In this document: positions 55,574 through 64,000 of the stretch, piece after piece | How positions within the stretch are numbered: position 1 is the first letter of the stretch | How the letters are laid out: every line of letters starts with the position of its first letter | NCBI RefSeq assembly: GCF_017696175.1 | Contig: NZ_JAAORE010000003.1 | Span: forward strand, 62,001 to 126,000 | Direction of reading: 5' to 3' | Length of the DNA stretch: 64,000 nucleotides | Source: Prochlorococcus marinus XMU1404 | GTDB lineage: Bacteria > Cyanobacteriota > Cyanobacteriia > PCC-6307 > Cyanobiaceae | Position numbers and translations under genes: made by a program | The notes under the pieces: model-generated | The model's input: the letters and a program-made list of their open reading frames with translations, nothing else | Database searches by the model: none | Told to the model about the DNA's origin: nothing

Positions 55574-56926
55574 ATGAGAATTATTGAAAAATTAAAGAGC
55601 TCGGTTTTTCATGACTACTATTCGAAGCAATCATTTTTATTCCAAATTGGTTTAAGGTTATTTCAGACAGGCATCCTATTTTTAGCTGCAGCACCAGTTA
55701 TAGCTTTTTTTCTTTTACTTGTATCATCTATTTTTGGTGGATTAATTAGAGAAGAAAATTATTTTAGTGATAAATATAATTTCGCCTTTGTTTTAGTGAC
55801 ATTACTAATGTTACTAAATTGTTTATTTTTAACTTTTAATACGGGCAAAGCTTATTCACCAGAAGCCTCAAATATATGGATTGGTCTATCAAATTGGATT
55901 CCTTTCTTTTGGTGTTTTTGGGGGTTTCAAACTTTTTTAAAAAGTTATAAATTAAGATTGCAAGCTGCGAAAATATTAATATTTGGATCCTTACCAGTTC
56001 TGGTAAGCGGCTTTTGCCAATATTTTCTTAAAATCTATGGTCCTTATAAATTCTTTAATAGTTTAATAGTTTGGTACCAGCGACCACTTGGCGATGATAA
56101 TGGAGTTACAGGAATATTTAATAATCAAAACTATGCAGGTGCATGGCTAAGTATAATTCTGCCTCTGTGTTTATTATTTTTAATTAAAAAAAATAGAACA
56201 AAAATTACTTCTCTATTTATATTATTTAATTCTTTGAGTTTTATGTATATGATCGTTCTCACTAGTTCAAGAGGTGCTATTTTATCCATTTTCACAAGTA
56301 TTTTCTTAATTACTAAGTCATTAAGAAATAAAGTTTATATTCTACTTTCATTATTTTCAATCCCTTTTATTTTAAATTTGATACCACTATTTTCAATAAA
56401 TTTACAATCTAAAATCTATAATTTTTTACCTTTTGAACTAATTAAAAAAGCTTCAATAACAAAATTCTCCAGTTTAGATTTTTTTCCAAGAATTGAAATT
56501 TGGAGCAAATCATTCAATCTCATAAAATCTAATTTAATAACTGGTTACGGTGCAGGATCTTTTAAAGATTTATATAGTCTTTCAGAGGGAAGGTTTGGTG
56601 ATATTCAACATAGCCATAACATTTTTTTAGAAATAGCGATAAATCATGGGCTACCATCATCATTACTAATTTTCATGATGATGATTTTTATAACTATTAT
56701 TTGCTGGATTAAAAATTCAAATAAAGATTTGCATACATCATTTAATATTGATATTGAGATGATGAAGTTTAATAATGCTTGGATTATTTCGTTTATAGTG
56801 TTTTTTATAATTCATATTTTTGATATCACATATTTTGATGGAAGGATTAGTACTTTAGCTTGGATATTATTATCAGGAATGCGATCAATTATTAGGGAAA
56901 ATTCAGTTTCTAAAAAAATTGATTAA
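55574..56926 (+). CDS. O-antigen ligase/polymerase-like (Wzy/WaaL) membrane protein
   Basis: A 450-residue integral membrane protein with about ten to twelve helices. The Wzy_C signature is visible in the large periplasmic loop: NQNYAGAWLSIILPLCL, then TGYGAGSF and QHSHNIFLEIAINHGLP. Such proteins join or transfer undecaprenyl-linked glycan chains at the outer face of the inner membrane. It is the first island gene, alone on the plus strand. Confidence 0.85.
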   Translation: MRIIEKLKSSVFHDYYSKQSFLFQIGLRLFQTGILFLAAAPVIAFFLLLVSSIFGGLIREENYFSDKYNFAFVLVTLLMLLNCLFLTFNTGKAYSPEASNIWIGLSNWIPFFWCFWGFQTFLKSYKLRLQAAKILIFGSLPVLVSGFCQYFLKIYGPYKFFNSLIVWYQRPLGDDNGVTGIFNNQNYAGAWLSIILPLCLLFLIKKNRTKITSLFILFNSLSFMYMIVLTSSRGAILSIFTSIFLITKSLRNKVYILLSLFSIPFILNLIPLFSINLQSKIYNFLPFELIKKASITKFSSLDFFPRIEIWSKSFNLIKSNLITGYGAGSFKDLYSLSEGRFGDIQHSHNIFLEIAINHGLPSSLLIFMMMIFITIICWIKNSNKDLHTSFNIDIEMMKFNNAWIISFIVFFIIHIFDITYFDGRISTLAWILLSGMRSIIRENSVSKKID

Positions 56927-56928
56927 AT

Positions 56929-58341
56929 CTAATTCATGCTGCCGTTACCTAATTGCCATATATTAAGCCCGAGATTTTGAATATTTTTAGCTTTTACTAA
57001 GGATCTTGTATCAAATAGCCAAAAAGGTTTTCTGACATTTTTAGAGACCCAATCCCAGTCAATATCTTTGTAAACTTCCCATTCAGTCAACAATACAACT
57101 GCATCTGAATTTTTGATTGCATCATATAAATTTGATTGGAATTCCCAATTAGATTTATTTAATTTCAGATTTTCATTTAGAATTGAAGGATTTTTAAAGA
57201 GATTTTTCTTAATTATATCTTCTGTAACTTTTACATCATGTATAGAGATAAAGGCACCTTCATTTAAAAGATTTTTACAAATTTCAATTGATGGAGACTC
57301 CCTTGTATCATTTGTATTTTTTTTAAAAGCAAATCCAAGAATTGCAATTTTTTTATTTGCCAAATTTCCAAATAGTTTTTTCACTATAACTTCATAAACT
57401 CTTGTTTGCTGCCAAGAATTTATTTCAACTACACTCCTCCAATAATCTGCTACTTCGTTTAAGCCATAATATTTAGAAAGATAAACTAGATTTAATATAT
57501 CTTTTTTAAAACAACTTCCACCAAATCCCGGTCCTGATTGAAGAAATTTAGATCCTATTCTTAAGTCTTTACCAATTGCATTTGCAACTTCATTTATATC
57601 TGCGCCAGTTGCTTCACAAATAGCTGAAACTGAGTTTATTGAACTAATTCTTTGAGCCAAAAAAGCATTTGCAGTTAACTTAGATAATTCACTACTCCAC
57701 AAATTTGTAAAAATTAATTTTTCTTGTGGAATCCAATTTAAATAAATATCATTAAGGGCCTTCATTGCATGATTGTCATCTCCACCAATTAATACTCTAT
57801 CTGGTGCTTCTAAATCACTTATAGCGGTCCCTTCCGCTAAAAATTCTGGATTAGATAGCACAGAGAAACTTTTATTTTTAATTCCGCATTCAGAAGATAA
57901 AAGAATATCTTTAATTGTTTGCGCAGTTTTAACTGGCAAAGTACTTTTTTCAACTACTATTGTATGATTTTCTGCAATTTGACCAATCTGCCTCGCACAA
58001 GATTCGACCCACCTTAGATCACTTGTCTCGCCTGCTCCCAATCCAGTTTTTTTAATTGGCGTATTTACAGAGATAAAAATCATATCTGCTTTTCTAATAG
58101 AATTTTTTAAATTAGTTGAAAAGATAAGATTTCTGCCTCTTACAAGTTCAATGATTTCTGATAAACCAGGCTCAAAAACTGGCAATTTACTCAAGTCTTT
58201 ACTATTCCATGCAACTATTCTCTCTTCATTTATATCAACAACTTCAAATTTAATATCTGGGCAATTCTTAGCAAAGACCGCCATAGTTGGTCCACCAACA
58301 TATCCAGCCCCTATACAACAAATATTTTTTATTGAGTACAA
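56929..58341 (-). CDS. ugd: UDP-glucose 6-dehydrogenase
   Basis: Oxidises UDP-glucose to UDP-glucuronate in two NAD+-dependent steps. The N-terminus CCIGAGYVGGPTMAVFAKNCP and the middle ISVNTPIKKTGLGAGETSDLRWVE, VVEKSTLPVKTA are strikingly like the animal-type enzyme. The catalytic Cys is in GFGGSCFKKDI (about residue 277). At 470 residues it is longer than many bacterial forms. UDP-GlcA would feed the decarboxylase encoded next to it on the same strand. Confidence 0.96.
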   Translation of the reverse strand: MYSIKNICCIGAGYVGGPTMAVFAKNCPDIKFEVVDINEERIVAWNSKDLSKLPVFEPGLSEIIELVRGRNLIFSTNLKNSIRKADMIFISVNTPIKKTGLGAGETSDLRWVESCARQIGQIAENHTIVVEKSTLPVKTAQTIKDILLSSECGIKNKSFSVLSNPEFLAEGTAISDLEAPDRVLIGGDDNHAMKALNDIYLNWIPQEKLIFTNLWSSELSKLTANAFLAQRISSINSVSAICEATGADINEVANAIGKDLRIGSKFLQSGPGFGGSCFKKDILNLVYLSKYYGLNEVADYWRSVVEINSWQQTRVYEVIVKKLFGNLANKKIAILGFAFKKNTNDTRESPSIEICKNLLNEGAFISIHDVKVTEDIIKKNLFKNPSILNENLKLNKSNWEFQSNLYDAIKNSDAVVLLTEWEVYKDIDWDWVSKNVRKPFWLFDTRSLVKAKNIQNLGLNIWQLGNGSMN

Positions 58342-58379
58342 ATGATTTTATAAATTTTATTTACTTTAACATCTTGCTA

Positions 58380-59357
58380 TTAATTTTTCTTATCATACTT
58401 TTCAAGATAAAAACTAATGGTTTTATTTAAACCCTCTGATAAGTAAATCTTAGGATACCAATTAAAAATTTTTTTTATTTTATCAAGAGATGGCTTTCTA
58501 AATTTAGGATCATCAAATGGTAAATCACAAAATTCAAAACCTATTTTTTTATTTATTTTACTTTTTATTAAATTAGCTAATTCAATAATAGATATTTCTT
58601 GATCATTGCCAATATTAATAGGATAACAATAATCACTATCCATTAATTTGATAAGCCCTTCAATTATATCACTTACGTAGCAAAAGGACCTTGTCTGAGA
58701 ACCATCGCCATAAATGGTCAAATTTTCCTTACTCCTGCATTGTTTTATAAAATTTCCTATGACTCTTCCATCATTAATATTTAATCTTGGACCATAAGCA
58801 TTAAAAACCCTAGCAATTCTTGTATCTAATTGATTTACTTCTCTAAAAGTGGAAATTAAAGTTTCTGCTATCCTTTTACCTTCTGAATAACAAGCTCTTG
58901 GACTGAATGTAGATAAATTTACAGGCATACTTTCAAATTGTGGGTTAGTTGATGTTATTCCGTAAATTTCGCTTGTACTTGTAAATAGAATTTTTGAATT
59001 ATGTCTTTTAGCTAAATTTAAAATATTTATGGTACCTTCATAATTAATTCTGATTGTTCTTAATGGGTCATTTTGATAAATTTTAGGAGAGGCAGGACAA
59101 GCCAAATGCCAAATTTTTTCAATTTTTTTTTTAAAAAAAATTGGTTCAAGAATATCATGTTTTAGGAACATGAATTCTTTGTAATTCATTGCAAGACTTA
59201 GATTACTTAAATTACCGGAGGATAAATCATCAATGCATAAAACATTTTCACCGCTTTTTAGGAGACTATCTATTAAATGAGAACCTAAGAACCCCGCCCC
59301 ACCAAAAACAATATTATTAATGACATCAAAATGAGTAAAATCTTTTAAATTAAGCAT
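58380..59357 (-). CDS. UDP-glucuronate decarboxylase (UDP-xylose synthase)
   Basis: An extended SDR that converts UDP-GlcA to UDP-xylose. The NAD loop FGGAGFLGSHLIDSLL is followed by HDILEPIFFKK and LACPASPKIYQNDP (the family's ASP motif). Then come STSEIYG, RACYSEGKRIAETL (catalytic Tyr/Lys) and FNAYGPRLNINDGRVIGNFI. At 325 residues it lacks the membrane anchor of the animal form. It is followed by ugd, giving a Glc to GlcA to Xyl route. Confidence 0.92.
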   Translation of the reverse strand: MLNLKDFTHFDVINNIVFGGAGFLGSHLIDSLLKSGENVLCIDDLSSGNLSNLSLAMNYKEFMFLKHDILEPIFFKKKIEKIWHLACPASPKIYQNDPLRTIRINYEGTINILNLAKRHNSKILFTSTSEIYGITSTNPQFESMPVNLSTFSPRACYSEGKRIAETLISTFREVNQLDTRIARVFNAYGPRLNINDGRVIGNFIKQCRSKENLTIYGDGSQTRSFCYVSDIIEGLIKLMDSDYCYPINIGNDQEISIIELANLIKSKINKKIGFEFCDLPFDDPKFRKPSLDKIKKIFNWYPKIYLSEGLNKTISFYLEKYDKKN

Positions 59358-59921
59358 CTATTGCATCAATTTTTTCTTAACTCTATCTCCAAATCCACTT
59401 CCAAAAAATGTACTAACCAAATAGTAGAAATATTTATATAAATTTAGATTCTTCATCATTCTTGAATCTAATTGTGAAAGCAAAATAGGGTCAGACATGT
59501 CAATACCTTTTATTTGTGCGAGACCTGTAATGCCAGGTAAATAATTATAAACATTGTGCCTATTTCTCATATCAATCAATTCAAATTGCGATGGTAAGCA
59601 TGGTCTAGGACCAACTAAACTCATATCACCTTTTATGACATTCAGAAGCTGCGGTAATTCGTCTAACTTTGTTTTTCTTAAAAACTTCCCAAGATTGGTA
59701 ATTTCAGAATCGTCAATTAAATGAGTCGCACATGATTTAGTCCCTATCGACATAGTTCTAAATTTAATAAGGGTAAATTGATTCATATTTTTCCCTATTC
59801 TTTTTTGAAAAAATAATGGCGACTTATTTTCAAAATAAATAATAAAAAATATAAAGACTAATATTGGTAAAAATATCAAAAAAGCAAAGGAAGCAAGCAA
59901 AATATCAAAAGTTCGTATCAT
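59358..59921 (-). CDS. Undecaprenyl-phosphate sugar phosphotransferase (PglC/WbaP type)
   Basis: The initiating enzyme of glycan assembly, which moves a sugar-1-phosphate to the lipid carrier at the inner membrane. One N-terminal hydrophobic segment (ILLASFAFLIFLPILVFIFF) is followed by FFQKRIGKNMNQFTLIKFRTM, KTKLDELPQLLNVIKGDMSLVGPRP and YLPGITGLAQ. It has 187 residues, the small monotopic form. Its stop directly abuts the start of the decarboxylase gene. Confidence 0.95.
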   Translation of the reverse strand: MIRTFDILLASFAFLIFLPILVFIFFIIYFENKSPLFFQKRIGKNMNQFTLIKFRTMSIGTKSCATHLIDDSEITNLGKFLRKTKLDELPQLLNVIKGDMSLVGPRPCLPSQFELIDMRNRHNVYNYLPGITGLAQIKGIDMSDPILLSQLDSRMMKNLNLYKYFYYLVSTFFGSGFGDRVKKKLMQ

Positions 59922-59968
59922 TTACTTTTCTTGTATATTATCACAATCTTTATAGGGAAATAATCTAC

Positions 59969-61117
59969 TCAAAAATGACTTTCAAAAAACAATTCATCAT
60001 ATAATTTTAAAGTTTCAGAATTAATAATTGATGAAGAAAATTTTGATAAGGCAATTTTATGGCTCTCTTTACCCATCTTTTCTCTAAGAGTTTTATTTTT
60101 TATTAATTCAGATAACCTATTAGCAAGTTTGTCAATATTTTTAATTGGCACTAAAAAACCATTTACACCATCCTCAACTACATCGCGGCAACCAACTGTA
60201 TCAGTAGTAACTATAGGCAAGCCAAATGCAGCTCCTTCTATTAATGCCTTTGGTAAACCTTCTCTATAGGATGGTAAACATAAAATATCTGTTTCTTTTA
60301 AAACTCCTTCAATATTGTTTACCCATCCCAACCAGTTAATTATTCTTTCATCATTCCATTTTTTCAAAGTTGATTTTTCTAAAGATGAAGGATTATATGG
60401 ATCAATATCTCCTACTAATAAAAATCTAGCGTTTATTTTATTAGCCTTTAATTGTCTTGCGGCACTTACAAATTCTAATACTCCTTTATCTTTTAACATT
60501 CTTGCTACTAGTGTAATTGTAGGCTTATTTCTAATTTTTTTAGATTCCAAAATTTTCTTTACTTTAACTCCTGCACCTTTTATTACACAGCCATATTTTG
60601 GATTAACTGCTCCCATTTCAATAAAATAATTTAGATCATCATAATTTTCAAATACAACCTTATTTCTCATGTTCTCGCCAATATGAGAATTAATAAATTT
60701 TTTTAGTAGAAACTTTAGAATAGGCCTAAGAATTCTTGCCTTTATGCTCCCTGAAGAGAATACAAATCCCAGTCCTACAGGGGCATTTAATACTGACTTA
60801 ATTTTATTCAATTTAGCAGCTATTGATCCATAAATAATAGGTTTAGCTGCAACGTGATGAACGATATCAGGTTGAATCTTTTTATACAGTCTAATGATTC
60901 GGAATAAAATAGAAAACTCATATATTGGATTAATACTTTTCCTGTTATAAGGTACAGGATAAAAACTTATTCCATTATTTTCAATTAATTTTTTATGATT
61001 ATTTTCTTTGGAAATAACCGCAATAGAATATCCTTTTTTTTTTGCAGCTAAAGCCCTTTCCAAAAAATGAGAGCAGAAAAACCAATCTTCTGTGATATTA
61101 AAAAGAATTTTTTTCAT
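59969..61117 (-). CDS. Glycosyltransferase family 4 (group 1)
   Basis: A GT-B glycosyltransferase of 382 residues. The N-terminal domain has FCSHFLERALAAKKKGYSIAVIS. The C-terminal domain has the E-x7-E motif in YREGLPKALIEGAAFGLPIVTTD. Donor and acceptor are unknown; it likely adds a second sugar to the lipid-linked chain. Its start overlaps the stop of the GT2 gene (TAATG), so the two are coupled. Confidence 0.93.
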   Translation of the reverse strand: MKKILFNITEDWFFCSHFLERALAAKKKGYSIAVISKENNHKKLIENNGISFYPVPYNRKSINPIYEFSILFRIIRLYKKIQPDIVHHVAAKPIIYGSIAAKLNKIKSVLNAPVGLGFVFSSGSIKARILRPILKFLLKKFINSHIGENMRNKVVFENYDDLNYFIEMGAVNPKYGCVIKGAGVKVKKILESKKIRNKPTITLVARMLKDKGVLEFVSAARQLKANKINARFLLVGDIDPYNPSSLEKSTLKKWNDERIINWLGWVNNIEGVLKETDILCLPSYREGLPKALIEGAAFGLPIVTTDTVGCRDVVEDGVNGFLVPIKNIDKLANRLSELIKNKTLREKMGKESHKIALSKFSSSIINSETLKLYDELFFESHF

Positions 61118-62025
61118 TAGGTAGTTTTATTTGAAAACTTTTTCATCAAATTAAGAAATTTTTTTCTACTAAAAAACCATTTAAAGTTTCTTAAAATTAT
61201 AAAGATCATTGAGATCCAACTATCTGGTAATAATTTAAACAAAAAATACCATCCAAAAAAAAGAAATAAAGGATATGAAGATGGTTTAGATCGCCATCCT
61301 TTCCATAATGTAATAAGTTTTTTAAATCTAAATAAGTTTTTGTTTTTTGAAATTATATATCTCCATATTTTACTATGTTTTTTACTTGTCTTGGATATAA
61401 GCATTCCAGAGTTACTTACGTTGTAGTGGAATAATGGTTCTGAGAATCTTTTGCCATGAATATCATGCGATCCAAGCCTAATATTAAACTCCCAATCTTC
61501 GTATCCAGATCTCATCATTTTATCGTAACACCCATATTTCAGACATATTTCCTTACTGATAAAAATACTATAAGGTAGCTGATTTAAGAATAATTGTTCA
61601 AAAAAATTATATTCTTTTTTAACAATTTTATTAACTTCGCCCTCCAATATTATATCTGCAAAAATATATGATGCATCTTTAAAACTTTTTAGAAAAAAAT
61701 ACATTTTTTCTAGAGTTTCAGGCTCGATCCAATCATCTGAATCTAAAAAAAACAGATAATTTCCTTTAGCATTTTTTATTCCCATATTACGTGCATAAGG
61801 TAAGCCTCTATTTATTTGTTCTACAGTATTTATGCTTGGAAAATTTTTATATTTTTGAATCATTTCAATTGTATATTGATTATTAGATCCATCATTCACT
61901 AATACTATTTCTGTATTCTTCCAAGTTTGATTTATTACAGAATTCAGACATCTTTCCAATAAGATCCCTTCATTAAAACAAGGGATAATTACAGAGATTA
62001 ATTCGTTATTAGTTTTACTGATCAT
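61117..62025 (-). CDS. Glycosyltransferase family 2
   Basis: A GT-A inverting glycosyltransferase of 302 residues. The N-terminus VIIPCFNEGILLERCLNSVINQTWKNTEIVLVNDGS and the metal motif FLDSDDWIEPETL are typical. A hydrophobic C-terminal stretch (LFLFFGWYFLFKLL) may hold it to the membrane. It overlaps the methyltransferase gene by 11 bases and the GT4 gene by one. Confidence 0.93.
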   Translation of the reverse strand: MISKTNNELISVIIPCFNEGILLERCLNSVINQTWKNTEIVLVNDGSNNQYTIEMIQKYKNFPSINTVEQINRGLPYARNMGIKNAKGNYLFFLDSDDWIEPETLEKMYFFLKSFKDASYIFADIILEGEVNKIVKKEYNFFEQLFLNQLPYSIFISKEICLKYGCYDKMMRSGYEDWEFNIRLGSHDIHGKRFSEPLFHYNVSNSGMLISKTSKKHSKIWRYIISKNKNLFRFKKLITLWKGWRSKPSSYPLFLFFGWYFLFKLLPDSWISMIFIILRNFKWFFSRKKFLNLMKKFSNKTT

Positions 62026-62782
62026 TTACACAAGTTGCCCAAATCTCGCCCCATATTGTGAATATTTCTGTAATTTTTAATTTTGATAAAAGAATTTCAT
62101 TTTTAAATTCTTCTAAAGTATGTTCTATTTTATGATCTTGATCTGAGAAGTAATAACTACCTATTTCTTTTCTAAAAGCAATCTGCCAATCTCTTTCAAA
62201 TAATGGTACCCTGATTAAAAATTTTTTTGCTGAAGTTTTTAAAATTATATTTTCCAAAAACTCTTTCCTTTTATTGATGTGTTCTAAAATATTAGAAAGA
62301 ATCACAACATCAGAATTAATATTTGTTTGAGAAGAAATATCTCCAAAAATAAAATTTATATTACTAACCGAATTTTTAATTTTTTGTTTATTTGCAGCTT
62401 CTATATTTTTAACGTTTATATCTACACCAATAACGAAACTTTTAGGTCTTTGTGAAGCAATATCAATAGCAACGGTTCCATTGCCACATCCTACATCGAG
62501 AACAATTTCTCCATCACAAACTCTATCAATAAAAAATTTATGATAAGTAGTAACTTTATGTTTTGGATGGATACCATTTCCATATATGATTGCTCGTTCA
62601 TTAATAATCCAATCTAAATTATCTTTTATTTTAAAAATTCTCTTTAAACCCGCCTTTGTATTTTTACCTCTCGATTCGATAATAAACAAACTAGTAAATA
62701 AAAACTTTCTTAATTTAAATGGTAATAAACACCAAAAAATTGAAATAAAGTTTGCGATAGATAATATTATTTTTTTTTTCAT
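62015..62782 (-). CDS. SAM-dependent methyltransferase of the polysaccharide cluster
   Basis: A 255-residue class I methyltransferase with motif I VLDVGCGNGTVAIDIA near residue 95, DVVILSNILEHINKR and a C-terminal region typical of type-12/25 families. Hydrophobic residues near the start may anchor it to the membrane (ILSIANFISIFWCLLPF). It likely methylates a sugar or glycan end in this cluster, but the substrate is unknown. Confidence 0.85.
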   Translation of the reverse strand: MKKKIILSIANFISIFWCLLPFKLRKFLFTSLFIIESRGKNTKAGLKRIFKIKDNLDWIINERAIIYGNGIHPKHKVTTYHKFFIDRVCDGEIVLDVGCGNGTVAIDIASQRPKSFVIGVDINVKNIEAANKQKIKNSVSNINFIFGDISSQTNINSDVVILSNILEHINKRKEFLENIILKTSAKKFLIRVPLFERDWQIAFRKEIGSYYFSDQDHKIEHTLEEFKNEILLSKLKITEIFTIWGEIWATCVNDQ

Positions 62783-62788
62783 GTTTAA

Positions 62789-63793
62789 CTATTCATTCAT
62801 TATTGAAAAATTATAAGCACTTAAGCACATTTCATTCAAATCCCTTTTAGTTTTCCATTTAAGAGTATTTTTAGCTTTAGAGGGGTCTGCATAACAATAA
62901 GCTACATCTCCTGATCTTCTTTTTTTTATAATTATCGGAAGTTTAGAATTTGTTACTTTTTCAAAAGTATTTATTAACTCAAGAACAGTAATACCTTTAC
63001 CGGTTCCAATATTAAAAATATTAAGTCCATCGCAACCCATCAAATAATCTAATGACATAACATGAGCCTCAGCTAAATCCATTATATGAATATAGTCCCT
63101 AACTCCAGTACCATCTTTGGTATCATAATCATTTCCAAAAACTTCAAGATTGGGTTTAATCCCCTTATATACTTCTATAATTGAAGGCATTAAATTTTCT
63201 GTTTTCCCTCTAAGTGGATCATCGCCTATTAAACCTAAAGGATGTGCTCCTATTGGATTGAAATATCTTAAAGAAGTAATTGACCAATCTTTTTCTGCCA
63301 TTACAAGATCTCTAAGAATCCTCTCAACTATTAATTTCGTCTGTCCATATGGATTAATAGCCCTTAATGGGTGATTTTCATCGATAGGTAGGTATTCTGG
63401 GTCTCCATATATTGTAGCGCTGCTACTAAAAAGTAATTTTTTAATATTTGTTTTTTTCATCGCTCTTATTAGGCTTAAAGTACCTCCGACATTTATCTCG
63501 TAATACTTTATTGGATCTATTATTGACTCTCTTACAGATTTCAAAGCAGCAAAATGAATTACAGAATTAATATTATTTTTACTGAATACTTCGATTAACC
63601 TTTCAGTATCTTTAATATCCGCATCAACATAATTAATCTTTTTACCAATCGTTTTTTCTAATCTCTCTAAAACTGAATATTTAGAGGTTGAAAAATTATC
63701 GTATATCAAAAAATCTACATTTTTTTCAGAAAGTAATGAGGCAGTATGGGAACCTATGTAACCAAAACCACCTGTCAGTAAAATCTTGCTCAT
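62789..63793 (-). CDS. galE: UDP-glucose 4-epimerase
   Basis: Interconverts UDP-glucose and UDP-galactose. The NAD loop LTGGFGYIGSHTASLL, SSSATIYGDPEYLPIDE, the catalytic YGQTK and SLRYFNPIGAHPLGLIGDDP are all present. The 334 residues are standard. It would supply UDP-Gal to the transferases encoded beside it. It is upstream of the methyltransferase on the same strand. Confidence 0.97.
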   Translation of the reverse strand: MSKILLTGGFGYIGSHTASLLSEKNVDFLIYDNFSTSKYSVLERLEKTIGKKINYVDADIKDTERLIEVFSKNNINSVIHFAALKSVRESIIDPIKYYEINVGGTLSLIRAMKKTNIKKLLFSSSATIYGDPEYLPIDENHPLRAINPYGQTKLIVERILRDLVMAEKDWSITSLRYFNPIGAHPLGLIGDDPLRGKTENLMPSIIEVYKGIKPNLEVFGNDYDTKDGTGVRDYIHIMDLAEAHVMSLDYLMGCDGLNIFNIGTGKGITVLELINTFEKVTNSKLPIIIKKRRSGDVAYCYADPSKAKNTLKWKTKRDLNEMCLSAYNFSIMNE

Positions 63794-63828
63794 AAATAAA
63801 ATTTGTTAATAAAATTGCACATATCTTT

Positions 63829-64000
63829 TTAATTTGAAGAATCTCTTTTTAGTTTTTCACTAAATATATAATCTACTATTTCTCCTGAAGGCTTATATCC
63901 ATCAACTAAATTTTCTAAAATTAATACAATTTCCTCTAGATCATTAGAACTTAAGGCATTTTCAAGTCTGATTATTTCCTTTTCTAATTTAACCCAAGGT
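63829..64000 (-). CDS. Polysaccharide biosynthesis protein (CapD/FlaA1-like), C-terminal part
   Basis: Only the last 56 residues are in the window (PWVKLEKEIIRLENALSS ... VDGYKPSGEIVDYIFSEKL, ending DSSN). The helix pair and Y-x-PSGEIVD-type end resemble the C-terminus of CapD/FlaA1-like nucleotide-sugar dehydratase or epimerase proteins. The start is beyond the window, on the minus strand. It is upstream of galE, 35 bases away. Confidence 0.7.
   Translation of the reverse strand, partial: PWVKLEKEIIRLENALSSNDLEEIVLILENLVDGYKPSGEIVDYIFSEKLKRDSSN

Overview
The window looks like a high-light-type Prochlorococcus chromosome segment. The evidence is very AT-rich DNA, tightly packed genes with short overlaps, a psbD/psbC pair, petM, ycf4 and ycf39, a Pcb antenna gene with no phycobilisome genes, NTRC, and many small cyanobacterial proteins. 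The species call is an inference from gene content and sequence style.

Layout. 0-24 kb is core genome: a membrane-fusion protein, polA, cysS, dxr, the three-gene transhydrogenase (pntB, pntA-2, pntA-1), NTRC, infA, ycf39-petM, ilvH, a cyclophilin with ycf4, psbD-psbC, maf and cobQ with a coupled ferredoxin. 24-26 kb is a gene-poor accessory patch. It holds a lone pilin-like gene, three truncated copies of the 3' end of tRNA-Ser(CGA), short phased direct repeats, one tiny secreted-peptide ORF, and then the intact tRNA. It looks like stacked remnants of integration at a tRNA gene.

26-36 kb holds an iron and antenna neighbourhood: futA (ferric-iron binding protein) divergent from piuC, a small secreted protein, a porin whose ribosome-binding site can pair with the sRNA Yfr1, glyQ, several small conserved proteins, DUF3386, and flavodoxin isiB upstream of an IsiA-like pcb gene. 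36-43 kb holds small transporters, glycosyltransferases, sppA and aroH. 43-55 kb is a classic core block: rpmH-rnpA-PH-domain protein-yidC-ycf46-serS-rseP-rpsN-pnp, then cysQ and rsmI.

At 55.35 kb a tRNA-Arg(UCU) marks the edge of a surface-polysaccharide island that runs to the window end. It holds an O-antigen polymerase/ligase-like protein, UDP-glucose dehydrogenase, UDP-xylose synthase, an initiating sugar transferase, two glycosyltransferases, a methyltransferase, galE and the 3' end of a CapD/FlaA1-like gene. Together these could make UDP-GlcA, UDP-xylose and UDP-galactose and assemble a lipid-linked glycan.

The most unusual signals are: (1) the modular tRNA-Ser repeat array, with 10-bp-phased pentamers at a fixed distance from each core; (2) a cyclophilin lipoprotein whose only sensible start is AUA, overlapping the ycf4 stop; (3) the Yfr1-complementary porin leader; and (4) a three-arm, mutually exclusive inverted repeat after a methyltransferase gene. 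No CRISPR array, transposase or integrase gene was seen. Positions 1-25 probably hold the end of an upstream gene but the frame cannot be decided. Intergenic gaps not listed are under 300 bases and show nothing I can support.
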